A stretch of DNA of 64,000 nt from Janibacter sp. Soil728. Lineage in GTDB: Bacteria > Actinomycetota > Actinomycetes > Actinomycetales > Dermatophilaceae. The position numbers and the translations under genes are program-made. The first letter of the stretch is position 1; each line of letters begins with the position of its first letter. This document shows positions 28,607 through 36,341 of this stretch, piece after piece. Below the pieces are notes generated by a model that worked only from the letters and a program-made list of their open reading frames with translations, was not told the DNA's origin and did no database searches. The stretch is from positions 87,879-151,878 of the forward strand of contig NZ_LMRZ01000004.1 in the NCBI RefSeq assembly GCF_001428305.1. Direction: 5' to 3'.

Positions 28607-29407
28607 ATGACGGTGACCTGGGACCCGAGCCGGTACGGGCAGTTCTCCGACGAGAGAGCGCGTCCCTTCACGGACCTCATGGGTCGCGTCGCGGCCACGG
28701 AGCCGCGTCTCGTCGTCGACCTGGGGTGTGGCAACGGCCCGCTCACCCTCTCGCTCGCCCGACGCTGGCCACAGGCGCGCGTCGTGGGCGTCGACAGCAG
28801 TCCCGAGATGCTGGCGGCAGCCCGGGCCGAGGACACCGACTCACGCATCGAGTGGGTCGAGGCCGACCTCGCCGACTGGGACATCGCCAGTCTGGGTGCC
28901 GCTCCTGACGTCATCGTCAGCAATGCTGCGCTGCAGTGGGTCCCGCGCCACCTGCCGCTCGTCGAGAGCTGGGCCGCGGCGCTCGCGGACGGCGGCTGGT
29001 TCGCCCTGCAGGTGCCGGGCAACTTCGATGCCCCGACGCACGCGCTCATGCGCGAGGTGGCGGTCGACCACCCGCGCAGCGGCGAGCTCGAGGCGGCGAC
29101 CGATCGCTACGGGGCCGGCGATCCCTCGACCTACCTCCAGGTCCTCACCGCGGCTGGGCTCGCCGTGGACGCGTGGGAGACGACCTACACGCACGTGCTC
29201 GACCCGCAGGCCGAGAGCGACAACCCGGTGCTGGACTGGGTCTCGGGCACGGGGTTGCGCCCGATGCTCGAGGTGCTGACGGACGAGACCGAGCGCGCGG
29301 ACTTCCTCGCGACCTACGCCGAGCGGGTCGGCGAGGCCTATCCGCGGACCCCGGCGGGCGTGCTGCTGGCCTTCCGTCGAGTCTTCGCGGTGGGGCACAA
29401 GGCATGA
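28607..29407 (+). CDS. tam: Trans-aconitate 2-methyltransferase-like SAM methyltransferase
   Basis: A class I methyltransferase of 266 residues. It starts with the characteristic TWDPSRYGQFSDERARPF, then the SAM loop VVDLGCGNGPLTLSLA, the acidic GVDSSPEM, and SNAALQWVPRH. In E. coli Tam methylates trans-aconitate, a by-product that inhibits aconitase; the WDP-xxY start is shared. ATG 28607 follows GAGGAGG. Its stop overlaps the start of a VOC gene. Control by the divergent MarR protein is likely. Confidence 0.88.
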   Translation: MTVTWDPSRYGQFSDERARPFTDLMGRVAATEPRLVVDLGCGNGPLTLSLARRWPQARVVGVDSSPEMLAAARAEDTDSRIEWVEADLADWDIASLGAAPDVIVSNAALQWVPRHLPLVESWAAALADGGWFALQVPGNFDAPTHALMREVAVDHPRSGELEAATDRYGAGDPSTYLQVLTAAGLAVDAWETTYTHVLDPQAESDNPVLDWVSGTGLRPMLEVLTDETERADFLATYAERVGEAYPRTPAGVLLAFRRVFAVGHKA

Positions 29408-29760
29408 GCGTCGGCCTGCACCATGTCCAAATCGCCTGCCCGGCAGGCAGCGAGGACGCGCTGAGGGCCTTCTACTCCGGGGTTCTCGGGCTGCCGGAGA
29501 TCGCCAAGCCGCCCGTGCTGGCCGCCCGGGGCGGCGCGTGGTTCCGGGTCGGTGACCACGAGCTGCACTGCGGGGTCGAAGGGGACTTCCGCCCGGCGCT
29601 CAAGGCACACCCGTGCCTGCTCGTGGAGGACGTCGAGGGCGTGGCAGCGGCCGTCCTCGCGGCAGGTGGCGAGGTGCGCTGGGACGAGGCGATCCCCGGC
29701 ATCCGCCGCTTCCACACCGATGACCCCGTGGGCAACCGCGTCGAGCTGCAGCAGGCCTGA
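29404..29760 (+). CDS. VOC-superfamily (glyoxalase-like) protein
   Basis: A 118-residue single-module protein of the vicinal oxygen chelate fold: LHHVQIACPAGSEDALRAFY as the first beta-alpha unit with His, WFRVGDHELHCGV as the middle strand with His, and HTDDPVGNRVELQ at the end with the Glu ligand. These resemble glyoxalase/bleomycin-resistance proteins. ATG 29404 overlaps the methyltransferase stop by four bases, so the two act together. A short hairpin (29796-29818, CTGCCG with CGGCAG) and the CCTAGG palindromes follow. Substrate unknown. Confidence 0.87.
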   Translation: MSVGLHHVQIACPAGSEDALRAFYSGVLGLPEIAKPPVLAARGGAWFRVGDHELHCGVEGDFRPALKAHPCLLVEDVEGVAAAVLAAGGEVRWDEAIPGIRRFHTDDPVGNRVELQQA

Positions 29761-29820
29761 GCGACAGGCGCCCGGCCGGCCCGCCGCGACCGGACCTGCC
29801 GACCAGGGCAACCGGCAGAC

Positions 29821-29844
29821 CTGCATTGCCCTAGGGCAATGCAG
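29821..29844. repeat. CCTAGG-centred perfect palindrome, copy 1
   Basis: A 24-bp perfect palindrome: GCATTGCCCTAGGGCAATGC with CT and AG added at the ends. It lies 61 bases past the VOC stop, between convergent genes. Its centre is 30 bp from that of copy 2. As RNA it would fold into a 10-bp stem with the loop CUAG. Confidence 0.9.
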
Positions 29845-29851
29845 GAAAGCG

Positions 29852-29873
29852 TGCATTGCCCTAGGGCAATGCA
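29852..29873. repeat. CCTAGG-centred perfect palindrome, copy 2 (contains the tetR stop codon)
   Basis: A 22-bp perfect palindrome with the same 20-base core as copy 1. On the minus strand its left half encodes Ala-Leu-Pro-stop, the last codons of the leftward TetR gene (stop at 29861-29863). Copies 1 and 2 are separated by GGAAAGC plus end bases. Confidence 0.9.
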
Positions 29874-30493
29874 GGTCCACCCAGACCGGCGAGGCCGCCC
29901 CAGGCGAGGCCGGCCATGTGGGAGGCCACGACCTCCTTGTCGGGAGCGCGGGTCTCGAGCCACCACTGACCGGTGAGGGAGACGAGACCGACCAGCATCT
30001 GCGCGTACATCGGCGCGTGCTCGGCGTCCAGATCGCGCACCGCGAAGGCATCGGAGAGCAGGTGGGCCACCTCCGCCGCCACATCTGACAGGAGCGAGGC
30101 GTAGGTGCCGGAGGGAGCCTCCCCCGAGACATCGCGCACGAGGATGCGGAAGCCGTCGGGTGAGCCCTCGATGTAGTCGAGCAGCGCCAGCGCTGCGCGC
30201 TCGATCGTCTCCCGGTCGGTGCCACCGGCGGTCAGGGCCGCTGTCACCCGGACGGTCAGCGCGCTGAGCTCGCGGTCGACGACGACGGCGTAGAGGCCCT
30301 CCTTGCCGCCGAAGTGCTCGTAGACGACGGGCTTGGAGACCGCTGCCGTGGCGGCGATCTCCTCCACGGAGGTGCCGTCGATCCCCTTCGCCGCGAAGAC
30401 TCCTCGGCCCACGGCCACGAGCTGCTCCCGACGGGCGGCACCCGTCATCCGAGGTCGCCGGGGGAGGCGTGCCGCGTCCTGCTGATCGGTCAT
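29861..30493 (-). CDS. TetR-family transcriptional regulator
   Basis: A 210-residue repressor. A basic leader (ARLPRRPRMTGAARREQL) precedes the HTH, GRGVFAAKGIDGTSVEEIAA then TAAVSKPVVYEHFGGKEGLY, the most typical TetR recognition region. The ligand domain follows. The last three residues, Ala-Leu-Pro, and the TAG stop are supplied by a repeated palindrome, so the natural C-terminus may have been replaced. A tRNA gene lies divergently 67 bases away. No target is apparent nearby. Confidence 0.9.
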   Translation of the reverse strand: MTDQQDAARLPRRPRMTGAARREQLVAVGRGVFAAKGIDGTSVEEIAATAAVSKPVVYEHFGGKEGLYAVVVDRELSALTVRVTAALTAGGTDRETIERAALALLDYIEGSPDGFRILVRDVSGEAPSGTYASLLSDVAAEVAHLLSDAFAVRDLDAEHAPMYAQMLVGLVSLTGQWWLETRAPDKEVVASHMAGLAWGGLAGLGGPALP

Positions 30494-30560
30494 GCGCCCA
30501 TTGTCCGTGATGACCGGCGGCGGGAGTCGACTACCCTGACCCGTGCCGCTTCGGTGGCGT

Positions 30561-30639
30561 TCCCCGGTTGGTCTGCCGGCAGGGCCCGCCTGACTTTGAA
30601 TCAGGACTAGCGACGTAGGTTCGACTCCTACCCGGGGAG
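30561..30639 (+). tRNA. tRNA-Gln (anticodon UUG)
   Basis: Acceptor TCCCCGG (30561-30567) pairs with CCGGGGA (30632-30638), discriminator G 30639. The anticodon stem CCTGA/TCAGG encloses CTTTGAA, anticodon TTG at 30596-30598. The T-arm is GTAGG-TTCGACT-CCTAC. The D-arm GGTC/GGCC has one G-U pair and a nine-base loop; an extra base precedes the anticodon stem and the variable region is nine bases long. CCA is not encoded. The identity rests on the anticodon only. Confidence 0.75.
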
Positions 30640-30667
30640 CTCATCCGTCTTCAGGGACAATCACCTC

Positions 30668-32053
30668 GTGACCGCACCACACGAGACGCCCACCCGACGT
30701 CGGCGCAGCCTCCCCCGCACGCTGATCACCGGAGTCCTCGTCCTCGCCCTCGTCGCGATGTTCGCCGCCGGTGTCGTGTCCTTCCTGCCCGGCGGGCTCG
30801 CCGGACTGACCGGCCGGGTCGGGCCGCCCGAGGTCGAGGGCAAGGTGCTGTGGACGAGCGAGGACCTCGCGATCCAGCTGGGGCCCAACGGTTGGCTCAC
30901 CCACCCCGGCGAGGGCGGCGACTACGTCGCCCGCAATGTGCGCACCGGCGCGTCGTGGACCATCGGCGACCTCTCCTCCCGACGGGAGATCACCCCTGAC
31001 GGGGTCGTCGTGCAGCCCGAGGGGCAGCGGATCCTCGTGCAGCGCGAGGGAGCCACGCACACGACCAGCACGACCAAGATCCTCGCGGAGTTCGGCGACG
31101 ACCGGCTCTGGCCGGGCACCAACAGCCAGTTCGTCGGCGTGAGCGAGCGCCATGTCGCCGTGCTCACCTGCCTGGCCCCGAAGCCGTCGAGGCTCATGGA
31201 CGAGGTCGAGGGAGGGCGCGCCGTCCTCGCCGGGGTCGACCTCCGGGACGCCTCGGTCGACTGGACCCGGGACACGGGGGCAGGCTGCGGGAGCGACGTG
31301 GTCCAGGGCTTCTACCCGAGCACATTGCCCGCGCAGCGCTACCTCCTCCTCGAGCCGGCCGAGGAGCAGGTCATGGCGGTGGACCTGGACACCGGCTCGG
31401 TCGCCCAGCGGTGGTCCGGGGCCAAGCGCCACTGGTTCGCCGTCCAGGGCGAGCACGTGCTCGCGACGGACGGGCAGGGGGCCGCGACGTGGAGCTCCCT
31501 GCGCACCGGCAAGCAGATCGCCGAGGTGAGCTGTCCGTTGATGTCCATCGGCAACCCGGGGGACGTCTCGCGCCAGCTCTCGCCGGAGGCGACGCCCTTC
31601 GTCGAGTGCCGCGACAGCGTCCAGGTGGTCGACGAGGACGGGTTCACCGAGATCACCACGCCGCCCTTCGACGAAGGGGAGCCGATCTCCGACGGCGACG
31701 AGGTGGCTGTCGGGCACCTGGTCCTGCGGCGGGAGGGTGCCGTCATCCACCTGAGCGACGGACTGACCGGCGAGGCCATCGGCGACCTCGACGTCCCGGA
31801 GGACTTCCAGGTCGGGCGCTACGCACCATCGGGTCGGCTGCTCCACTTCGTGGCCTGGAAGGACGGCGGCCCCCGCAACACCGGCAGCTACCGTGCCTTC
31901 GACACGATGACCGGCGAGCTGGTGGTCTCGACCGGTGAGGGGATGCGCACCGGTGCCGACGCCTCGCCCGACGGGATCATCGTCGTCGAGTCCGATGACG
32001 AGGACCTCGAGGGGACCCGGCTCTGGGTCGCCGGGACGAAGGAGGCCTCGTGA
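30668..32053 (+). CDS. Membrane-anchored beta-rich (PQQ/propeller-like) protein, paralogue 1
   Basis: A 461-residue protein of unknown function. An Arg-rich cytoplasmic start (TPTRRRRSLPR) is followed by one helix (about 17-38), and the remaining 420 residues are predicted outside the membrane. The domain consists of repeated strand units such as EQVMAVDLDTGSVAQRW, typical of quinoprotein-like beta propellers. Four cysteines (about 168, 207, 289, 314) have counterparts in the next gene's product, suggesting two disulfides. GTG 30668 is the start. The stop overlaps the next gene by four bases. It follows the tRNA closely. Not seen: catalytic residues. Confidence 0.8.
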   Translation: MTAPHETPTRRRRSLPRTLITGVLVLALVAMFAAGVVSFLPGGLAGLTGRVGPPEVEGKVLWTSEDLAIQLGPNGWLTHPGEGGDYVARNVRTGASWTIGDLSSRREITPDGVVVQPEGQRILVQREGATHTTSTTKILAEFGDDRLWPGTNSQFVGVSERHVAVLTCLAPKPSRLMDEVEGGRAVLAGVDLRDASVDWTRDTGAGCGSDVVQGFYPSTLPAQRYLLLEPAEEQVMAVDLDTGSVAQRWSGAKRHWFAVQGEHVLATDGQGAATWSSLRTGKQIAEVSCPLMSIGNPGDVSRQLSPEATPFVECRDSVQVVDEDGFTEITTPPFDEGEPISDGDEVAVGHLVLRREGAVIHLSDGLTGEAIGDLDVPEDFQVGRYAPSGRLLHFVAWKDGGPRNTGSYRAFDTMTGELVVSTGEGMRTGADASPDGIIVVESDDEDLEGTRLWVAGTKEAS

Positions 32054-33408
32054 GTGCGACGCCCAGCAAGAGCGCCGACCTGGCCAAGCTCGTGGCAGCC
32101 TTCGTCGTCGCGGCGCTCGCCGTTGCCCTCGGCGGGTGGTGGCTGTTGACCAGGACCGGTGGTGTCGACGGTCGGGTCTTCCACAGCGGTGATCGTCCGG
32201 CCAGCATGACCATCGGACCCAATGGATGGTTCGCCTACTCCGACGACGAGGGCGAGTGGGTCGAGCACGCTCCGACCGGTGAGCGCTGGGGAGGCGAGCG
32301 GCTCTACGGCTCGCCCGTCCTGACCTCCGACGGGACAGCGGTGTCGACCCTGGGTCCGGACGTGCGCATCGCCCGAGCGAGCGGCCTCGTGGTCACAGAG
32401 GGCAGCGACCTGCTGGTGGCCCACGGCGACAAGGAGCTGCTGCCCGGCGACGAGGTCGAGGTCATCGGCTTGTCGACGCAGCACGCGGCCGTCGTCTCGT
32501 GCCTGTCGCCCGCCGGCCAGGCCCGTCTCGGCAAGGACGTCCCCGGCGGACGCCTCGTCGTCTCCGGCGTCGCGCTCGAGGACGGTCAGGTGGACTGGAG
32601 CCACGACACCGAGGTTGGTTGCGCGACCAGGCTCGCGACCCTCTACCCGCACGGTCTGCCCGAGCAGCGTCACGTGCTGCTCACCCCCGCGGAGGAGACC
32701 ACCCAGGCACTGGACCTCGACACCGGCGCGATCGCGGAGACCTGGCAGCAGGCTCCGCGCGGTCGCGTCATCGTCCGCCAGGACGAGGCGGTCCACCGGT
32801 CCGGCGACACGGTGAGCGTGACCTCCCTTCGGTCGGGCAAGGAGCTGGCACGCACCAGCTGCCCCGGAGCGCGGCTCGACGGGATCGGTGAGTCCGGTGG
32901 ACGTCTGGCCGCGGAGGGGACGCCGCTCGTGCGCTGCGGTGACAGCGTGCGGCTGCTCGGGGACGACGGGTTCGTCACCGTCGACAGCCCGCCGGTCGAG
33001 GAGAGCCAGGAGGTCGCCGACGGCCACTCGGTCGTCTTCGACCGCTTCCTCATCTCACGCAGCGGAGACTCGCTGACCCTCCGGGATGCGTTGGTGGGCA
33101 AGGATGTCGGGGCCGTCGATGTCCCCGAGGGATATCGCATCTCGACCAACGACCTGCGCGGGCGACTCATCGTCTTCTACCGTCCGGCGGACAAGTTGTT
33201 GAGCGATGCGGCGGAGAGCTCCTTCCACATCGTCGACACCCGCACCGCCGCGCTCGTGGCCACGACGGACAACGACCTGTCGCCCGGGGCCGAGGTGTCG
33301 ACGGACGGGTACGCCGTCCTCGGCGAGTTCGTGGAGCGGCGCCGCACCCGACCGTCGTACAGCAAGGCCTGGCTCGTCGGGGTCGAGGACGTGCAGCGGC
33401 CGTCCTGA
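32050..33408 (+). CDS. Membrane-anchored beta-rich (PQQ/propeller-like) protein, paralogue 2
   Basis: A 452-residue paralogue of the preceding product, same plan: short cytoplasmic start, helix at about 12-33, then an extracellular beta-rich domain. Shared blocks include IGPNGW, the VDWSHDTEVGC segment (VDWTRDTGAGC in paralogue 1), AEETTQALDLDTGAIAETW and four cysteines (about 151, 191, 271, 296) with almost equal spacing to those in paralogue 1. It appears to be an old tandem duplication whose products may pair. GTG 32050 overlaps the upstream stop. Function unknown; a surface binding or sensing role is only a guess. Confidence 0.8.
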   Translation: MSATPSKSADLAKLVAAFVVAALAVALGGWWLLTRTGGVDGRVFHSGDRPASMTIGPNGWFAYSDDEGEWVEHAPTGERWGGERLYGSPVLTSDGTAVSTLGPDVRIARASGLVVTEGSDLLVAHGDKELLPGDEVEVIGLSTQHAAVVSCLSPAGQARLGKDVPGGRLVVSGVALEDGQVDWSHDTEVGCATRLATLYPHGLPEQRHVLLTPAEETTQALDLDTGAIAETWQQAPRGRVIVRQDEAVHRSGDTVSVTSLRSGKELARTSCPGARLDGIGESGGRLAAEGTPLVRCGDSVRLLGDDGFVTVDSPPVEESQEVADGHSVVFDRFLISRSGDSLTLRDALVGKDVGAVDVPEGYRISTNDLRGRLIVFYRPADKLLSDAAESSFHIVDTRTAALVATTDNDLSPGAEVSTDGYAVLGEFVERRRTRPSYSKAWLVGVEDVQRPS

Positions 33409-33435
33409 CGGTCGGTCCCTCGGCGCCGTCGACCG
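33409..33435. terminator. Candidate bidirectional terminator
   Basis: CGGTCG (33409-33414) and CGACCG (33430-33435) form an inverted repeat between the stop codons of convergent genes. The stem is only six pairs, so this is a weak candidate. Confidence 0.35.
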
Positions 33436-33436
33436 C

Positions 33437-34069
33437 TCAGCCGATCTCCTCGCCCGAGAGGGCCTTGGCCGCCAGGCGCTCCTCCTCGCTGACCTCCCAC
33501 ACCTCCCAGGCCGCATGGAGGGCGATGAGGATGATGGCGCAGCCCAGGACCAGGTCCGGCCAGCCGGACGATGTCCACAGCGTCACGACGGCCATGCCGA
33601 TGACGGCGACGTTGACGAGCACGTCGTTGCGCGCGGAGAGGAAGGCCGCTCGGCTGAGCGAGCCCCCGGCGTGCCGCACACCCGCCAGCAGCCATCCGCT
33701 CGTGCCGTTGACGACGATCGCGCCGAGCGAGGCGAGGACGACGGGCAGCACCTCGGGGGCGACCGGGTCGGCGAAGCGACGGGCCGCCTCGACACCGGCC
33801 ACCGTTGCCGGTACGAGGATTGCCAGGGCCATCGCCTTGCCCATCAGGGCGCGCCGGGCGAGCGGCCAGCCGAGCGCCACGAAGATCAGCAGGTTGATCG
33901 CGGTGTCCTCGAGGAAGTCGACGCTGTCCGCGAGCAGCGACACCGACCCGGCGCCCAGGGCGACGGTGAACTCGACGAAGAAGTAGGCGAAGTTGAGCAG
34001 CGCCACGACGAGCACGAGCCGTCGCAGTCGGCGAGCGTCGATCCCCAGAGGGTGCACGGTTGCGCTCAT
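33437..34069 (-). CDS. Cation diffusion facilitator-like transporter
   Basis: An integral membrane protein of 210 residues with the CDF pattern: helix 1 VLVVALLNFAYFFVEFTVAL, helix 2 with SLLADSVDFLEDT (a DxxxD-type metal site), then four more helices. The second metal site, usually HxxxD in helix 5, reads ARNDVLVNV here, so one ligand appears changed. No cytoplasmic CDF C-terminal domain is present; it stops at an acidic tail (EVSEEERLAAKAL). ATG 34069 is chosen for family alignment. It overlaps by position with the neighbouring divergent frame's upstream ATG. Likely exports divalent metal; ion unknown. Confidence 0.82.
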   Translation of the reverse strand: MSATVHPLGIDARRLRRLVLVVALLNFAYFFVEFTVALGAGSVSLLADSVDFLEDTAINLLIFVALGWPLARRALMGKAMALAILVPATVAGVEAARRFADPVAPEVLPVVLASLGAIVVNGTSGWLLAGVRHAGGSLSRAAFLSARNDVLVNVAVIGMAVVTLWTSSGWPDLVLGCAIILIALHAAWEVWEVSEEERLAAKALSGEEIG

Positions 34070-34121
34070 GCCGCGACGATATCGGCTTGCGGTGCCGCCC
34101 TCCTCGGCGCTCAATGGTCTG

Positions 34122-34688
34122 GTGAGCGCACCGCGGACCGTCGTGCTGGTCGAGGGGGAGAGCGACCGGCTGGCGCTGCGCGCGCTCGCACCCCGGCTCG
34201 GGATCGACCTCGCCGAGACCGACGTCGCAGTGCTGCCCATGGGTGGCGTCACCAATGTTCGGACCTTCGCCGAGCGCCACGGCCCCCACGGTCTCGGTCA
34301 GCGGGTCCTCGGCCTCTACGACGTCGGCGAGGAGCGTCATGTCCGAAGGGGGTTGCTCGCCGCCGGCCTGCCCGTGGACGAGGCGACCGGTCCGGCAGGG
34401 AGGGGCTTCCACGCGTGCCACGTCGACCTCGAGGACGAGCTGCTGCGTGCGCTCGGGACGGACGGCGCCGAAGCCGTGATCGAGTCGGCAGGCGAGGGGC
34501 GCTCCCTTCGTCTGCTGGCGAGGATGCCTGCGCAGCAAGGCTGGTCGCGGGAGAAGGTGCTCCGACGGTTCCTGGGCTCGCAGTCGGGACGCAAGGCACG
34601 CTATGCCGGGCTCTTCGTCGATGCCATGCCCCTCGAGCAGGCGCCCGCACCGCTGGTGGCCCTCCTCGAGCAGGTCGGTGCCACGTAA
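34122..34688 (+). CDS. Stand-alone TOPRIM-domain protein (OLD nuclease-like)
   Basis: A 188-residue protein beginning with a TOPRIM domain: RTVVLVEGESDRLALRALA carries the catalytic Glu, VAVLPMGGVTNVRTF the second block, and VLGLYDVGEE the DxD position, where only the first Asp is obvious. In the OLD family this domain is the nuclease joined to an ABC-type ATPase; here there is none. The C-terminal part (LLRALGTDGAEAVIE, KVLRRFLGSQSGRKARYA) resembles the helical end of such proteins. GTG 34122 is chosen over ATG 34068, which overlaps the divergent gene. The histidine-phosphatase gene follows by nine bases. Activity unknown. Confidence 0.75.
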   Translation: MSAPRTVVLVEGESDRLALRALAPRLGIDLAETDVAVLPMGGVTNVRTFAERHGPHGLGQRVLGLYDVGEERHVRRGLLAAGLPVDEATGPAGRGFHACHVDLEDELLRALGTDGAEAVIESAGEGRSLRLLARMPAQQGWSREKVLRRFLGSQSGRKARYAGLFVDAMPLEQAPAPLVALLEQVGAT

Positions 34689-34697
34689 CCTGCAGGC

Positions 34698-35375
34698 GTG
34701 CGACTCCTCCTCATCCGCCATGGCCAGACTCCCAACAACGTCTCGGGTGCGCTCGACACCGCCTTCCCGGGCGCAGGCCTGACCGACCTCGGGCAGGCGC
34801 AAGCGGCCGCGGTCCCGGCCGCGCTCGCCGACGAGGACGTCAGCGCGGTCTACGCCTCGCCGCTCGTGCGGACCCAGCTGACGGGCAACCCACTGGGCGT
34901 GGAGCGCAGGATCGAGGTGCACGTGCGCGAGGGGCTCGAGGAGATCGCAGCCGGCGCCTTCGAGATGCGCTCGGACCAGGAGGCGGTCGAGGCCTACCTC
35001 GGCGGGTTGGCGGCCTGGCTGCACCGGGACCTCGATCACGCCCTGCCGGGCGGGACCACCGGCCACGACTTCATGGATCGCTACGACCGTGCGGTGCGGG
35101 GCATCGCCGAGCGGCACGGTCGGGAGGACACCGTCGCCCTCTTCAGCCACGGTGCCGCCATCCGCGTCTTCGCGACCCTCGCGGCCGGACTCGACGCCGA
35201 CGAGGTCGAGGGCATGTGGATCAACAACACGGGCATGATCCTGCTCGAGGGACACCCGAGCGACGGCTGGGGGCTCGTGCGCTGGACTGGTGAGCCGCTC
35301 GGTGGTGCCCACCTGGCGGGGGTCCGCGCCCACGACGTCACGGGTGAGGCGATCGACGAGGAGCTCGACGACTGA
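34698..35375 (+). CDS. Histidine phosphatase (phosphoglycerate-mutase-like) family protein
   Basis: A 225-residue cytoplasmic phosphatase. The phospho-histidine motif LLLIRHGQTPNN is at the N-terminus, the conserved arginine follows in YASPLVRTQLTGNPL, the acidic general-acid residue lies in the GLEEIAAG block, and the second histidine in ALFSHGAAIRVF. Length and the GTTGHDFMDRYDRAV helix match the broad-specificity branch rather than glycolytic mutase. GTG 34698 starts it nine bases after the TOPRIM gene, so the two are likely co-transcribed. Substrate unknown. Confidence 0.9.
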   Translation: MRLLLIRHGQTPNNVSGALDTAFPGAGLTDLGQAQAAAVPAALADEDVSAVYASPLVRTQLTGNPLGVERRIEVHVREGLEEIAAGAFEMRSDQEAVEAYLGGLAAWLHRDLDHALPGGTTGHDFMDRYDRAVRGIAERHGREDTVALFSHGAAIRVFATLAAGLDADEVEGMWINNTGMILLEGHPSDGWGLVRWTGEPLGGAHLAGVRAHDVTGEAIDEELDD

Positions 35376-35387
35376 CTGCGATGTCCG

Positions 35388-36338
35388 TCAGCGGGCGAAG
35401 TCGTCCGTCGCCCGCACGATGATCCCGTCCGTGACCTCGGCGCCGCTGTGGTCCTCGCCCTCCACGACGTGCAGCGTGGCGAGCGGCAGACGCTCGACGA
35501 GGCGATGGACCACGCCCAACGGTGCGGCGATGTCGAGCCGGCCCCTGACGAGAACCGCGGGGATGCCCGCGATCGAGTCGAGGCGCCCGCTGATCCCGTC
35601 CGGTGGCAGGAAGCCGTAGTGGCCGAAGACGTGGGTCACGAGTCGAGCGAACCCCAGAGCGAAGGTGGGATCCGCGTAGCGCGGGCTGGCCACGGGCGGC
35701 CCGGTCAGCGTGGCCAGACGCTCCTCCCAGTCGCACCATGCCCGGGCGGCTCGGTGGTGGACCGCTGGATCGGGGTCCGCGAGCAGCTCGTGGATCGCGG
35801 CGGGCAGATTGCCGCCACGTTCGACGTCCGGGACGAGGGAGCGCAGGGAGTCGAAGGCCTCCGGGTAGACCTCACCCATCGTCCAGGTGAGCCAGTCGAC
35901 CTCCTCGCGGGTGGTCGTCACGGCGCCCCAGAAGACCATCTCGCTGACCCGCTCGGGGTGGGTGACCGCATAGGCCAGGCCCAGCGTCGAACCCCACGAC
36001 CCACCGAGGACGAGCCACCGGTCGACGCCGTGAAGGGCGCGCAGTGCCTCGATGTCGGCGATCAGGTGCTGCGTCGTGATCGTCGACAGGTCAGCGTGCG
36101 GGTCGCTCGCCAGCGGTCGGCTGCGCCCGCAGCCCCGCTGGTCGAAGAGGGTCACGCAGTAACGGTCGGGGTCGAAGTAGCGGCGCCACCACGGTGCGGC
36201 GCCGGACCCGGGTCCTCCGTGCAGGACGACAGCGGGCTTGCCCGTCGGGTTGCCGACCCGCTCCCAGTGCACGTGGTGACCGTCGGAGGTGTCGAGCACG
36301 CCCTCCTCGAAGGGGTCGACGAGCGGGTACCGGGCCAT
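35388..36338 (-). CDS. pip: Proline iminopeptidase (alpha/beta hydrolase)
   Basis: An S33 peptidase removing N-terminal proline. The 316 residues show LHGGPGSGAAPWWRRYFDP (oxyanion hole), LFDQRGCGRSRP, the nucleophile elbow LGGSWGSTLGLAY with catalytic Ser, GRLDIAAPL (Asp) and GEDHSG (His). The start ATG 36338 lies three bases after the nagA stop, so it belongs to the leftward gntR-ptsC-nagA unit. A peptidase in an amino-sugar operon could serve use of peptide remnants from cell wall or chitinous material (inference). Confidence 0.93.
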   Translation of the reverse strand: MARYPLVDPFEEGVLDTSDGHHVHWERVGNPTGKPAVVLHGGPGSGAAPWWRRYFDPDRYCVTLFDQRGCGRSRPLASDPHADLSTITTQHLIADIEALRALHGVDRWLVLGGSWGSTLGLAYAVTHPERVSEMVFWGAVTTTREEVDWLTWTMGEVYPEAFDSLRSLVPDVERGGNLPAAIHELLADPDPAVHHRAARAWCDWEERLATLTGPPVASPRYADPTFALGFARLVTHVFGHYGFLPPDGISGRLDSIAGIPAVLVRGRLDIAAPLGVVHRLVERLPLATLHVVEGEDHSGAEVTDGIIVRATDDFAR

Positions 36339-36341
36339 CTC

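Noticed and set aside
29821-29873. Palindromes as ordinary intrinsic terminators
   Set aside because: There is no U-tract, the exact sequence is repeated at four loci, and one copy lies inside an operon between EIIA and HPr; a simple terminator would not need sequence identity.
30561-30639. Selenocysteine tRNA
   Set aside because: The T-loop TTCGACT resembled tRNA-Sec, but the acceptor is 7 bp, there is no long variable arm, and the anticodon is TTG rather than TCA.
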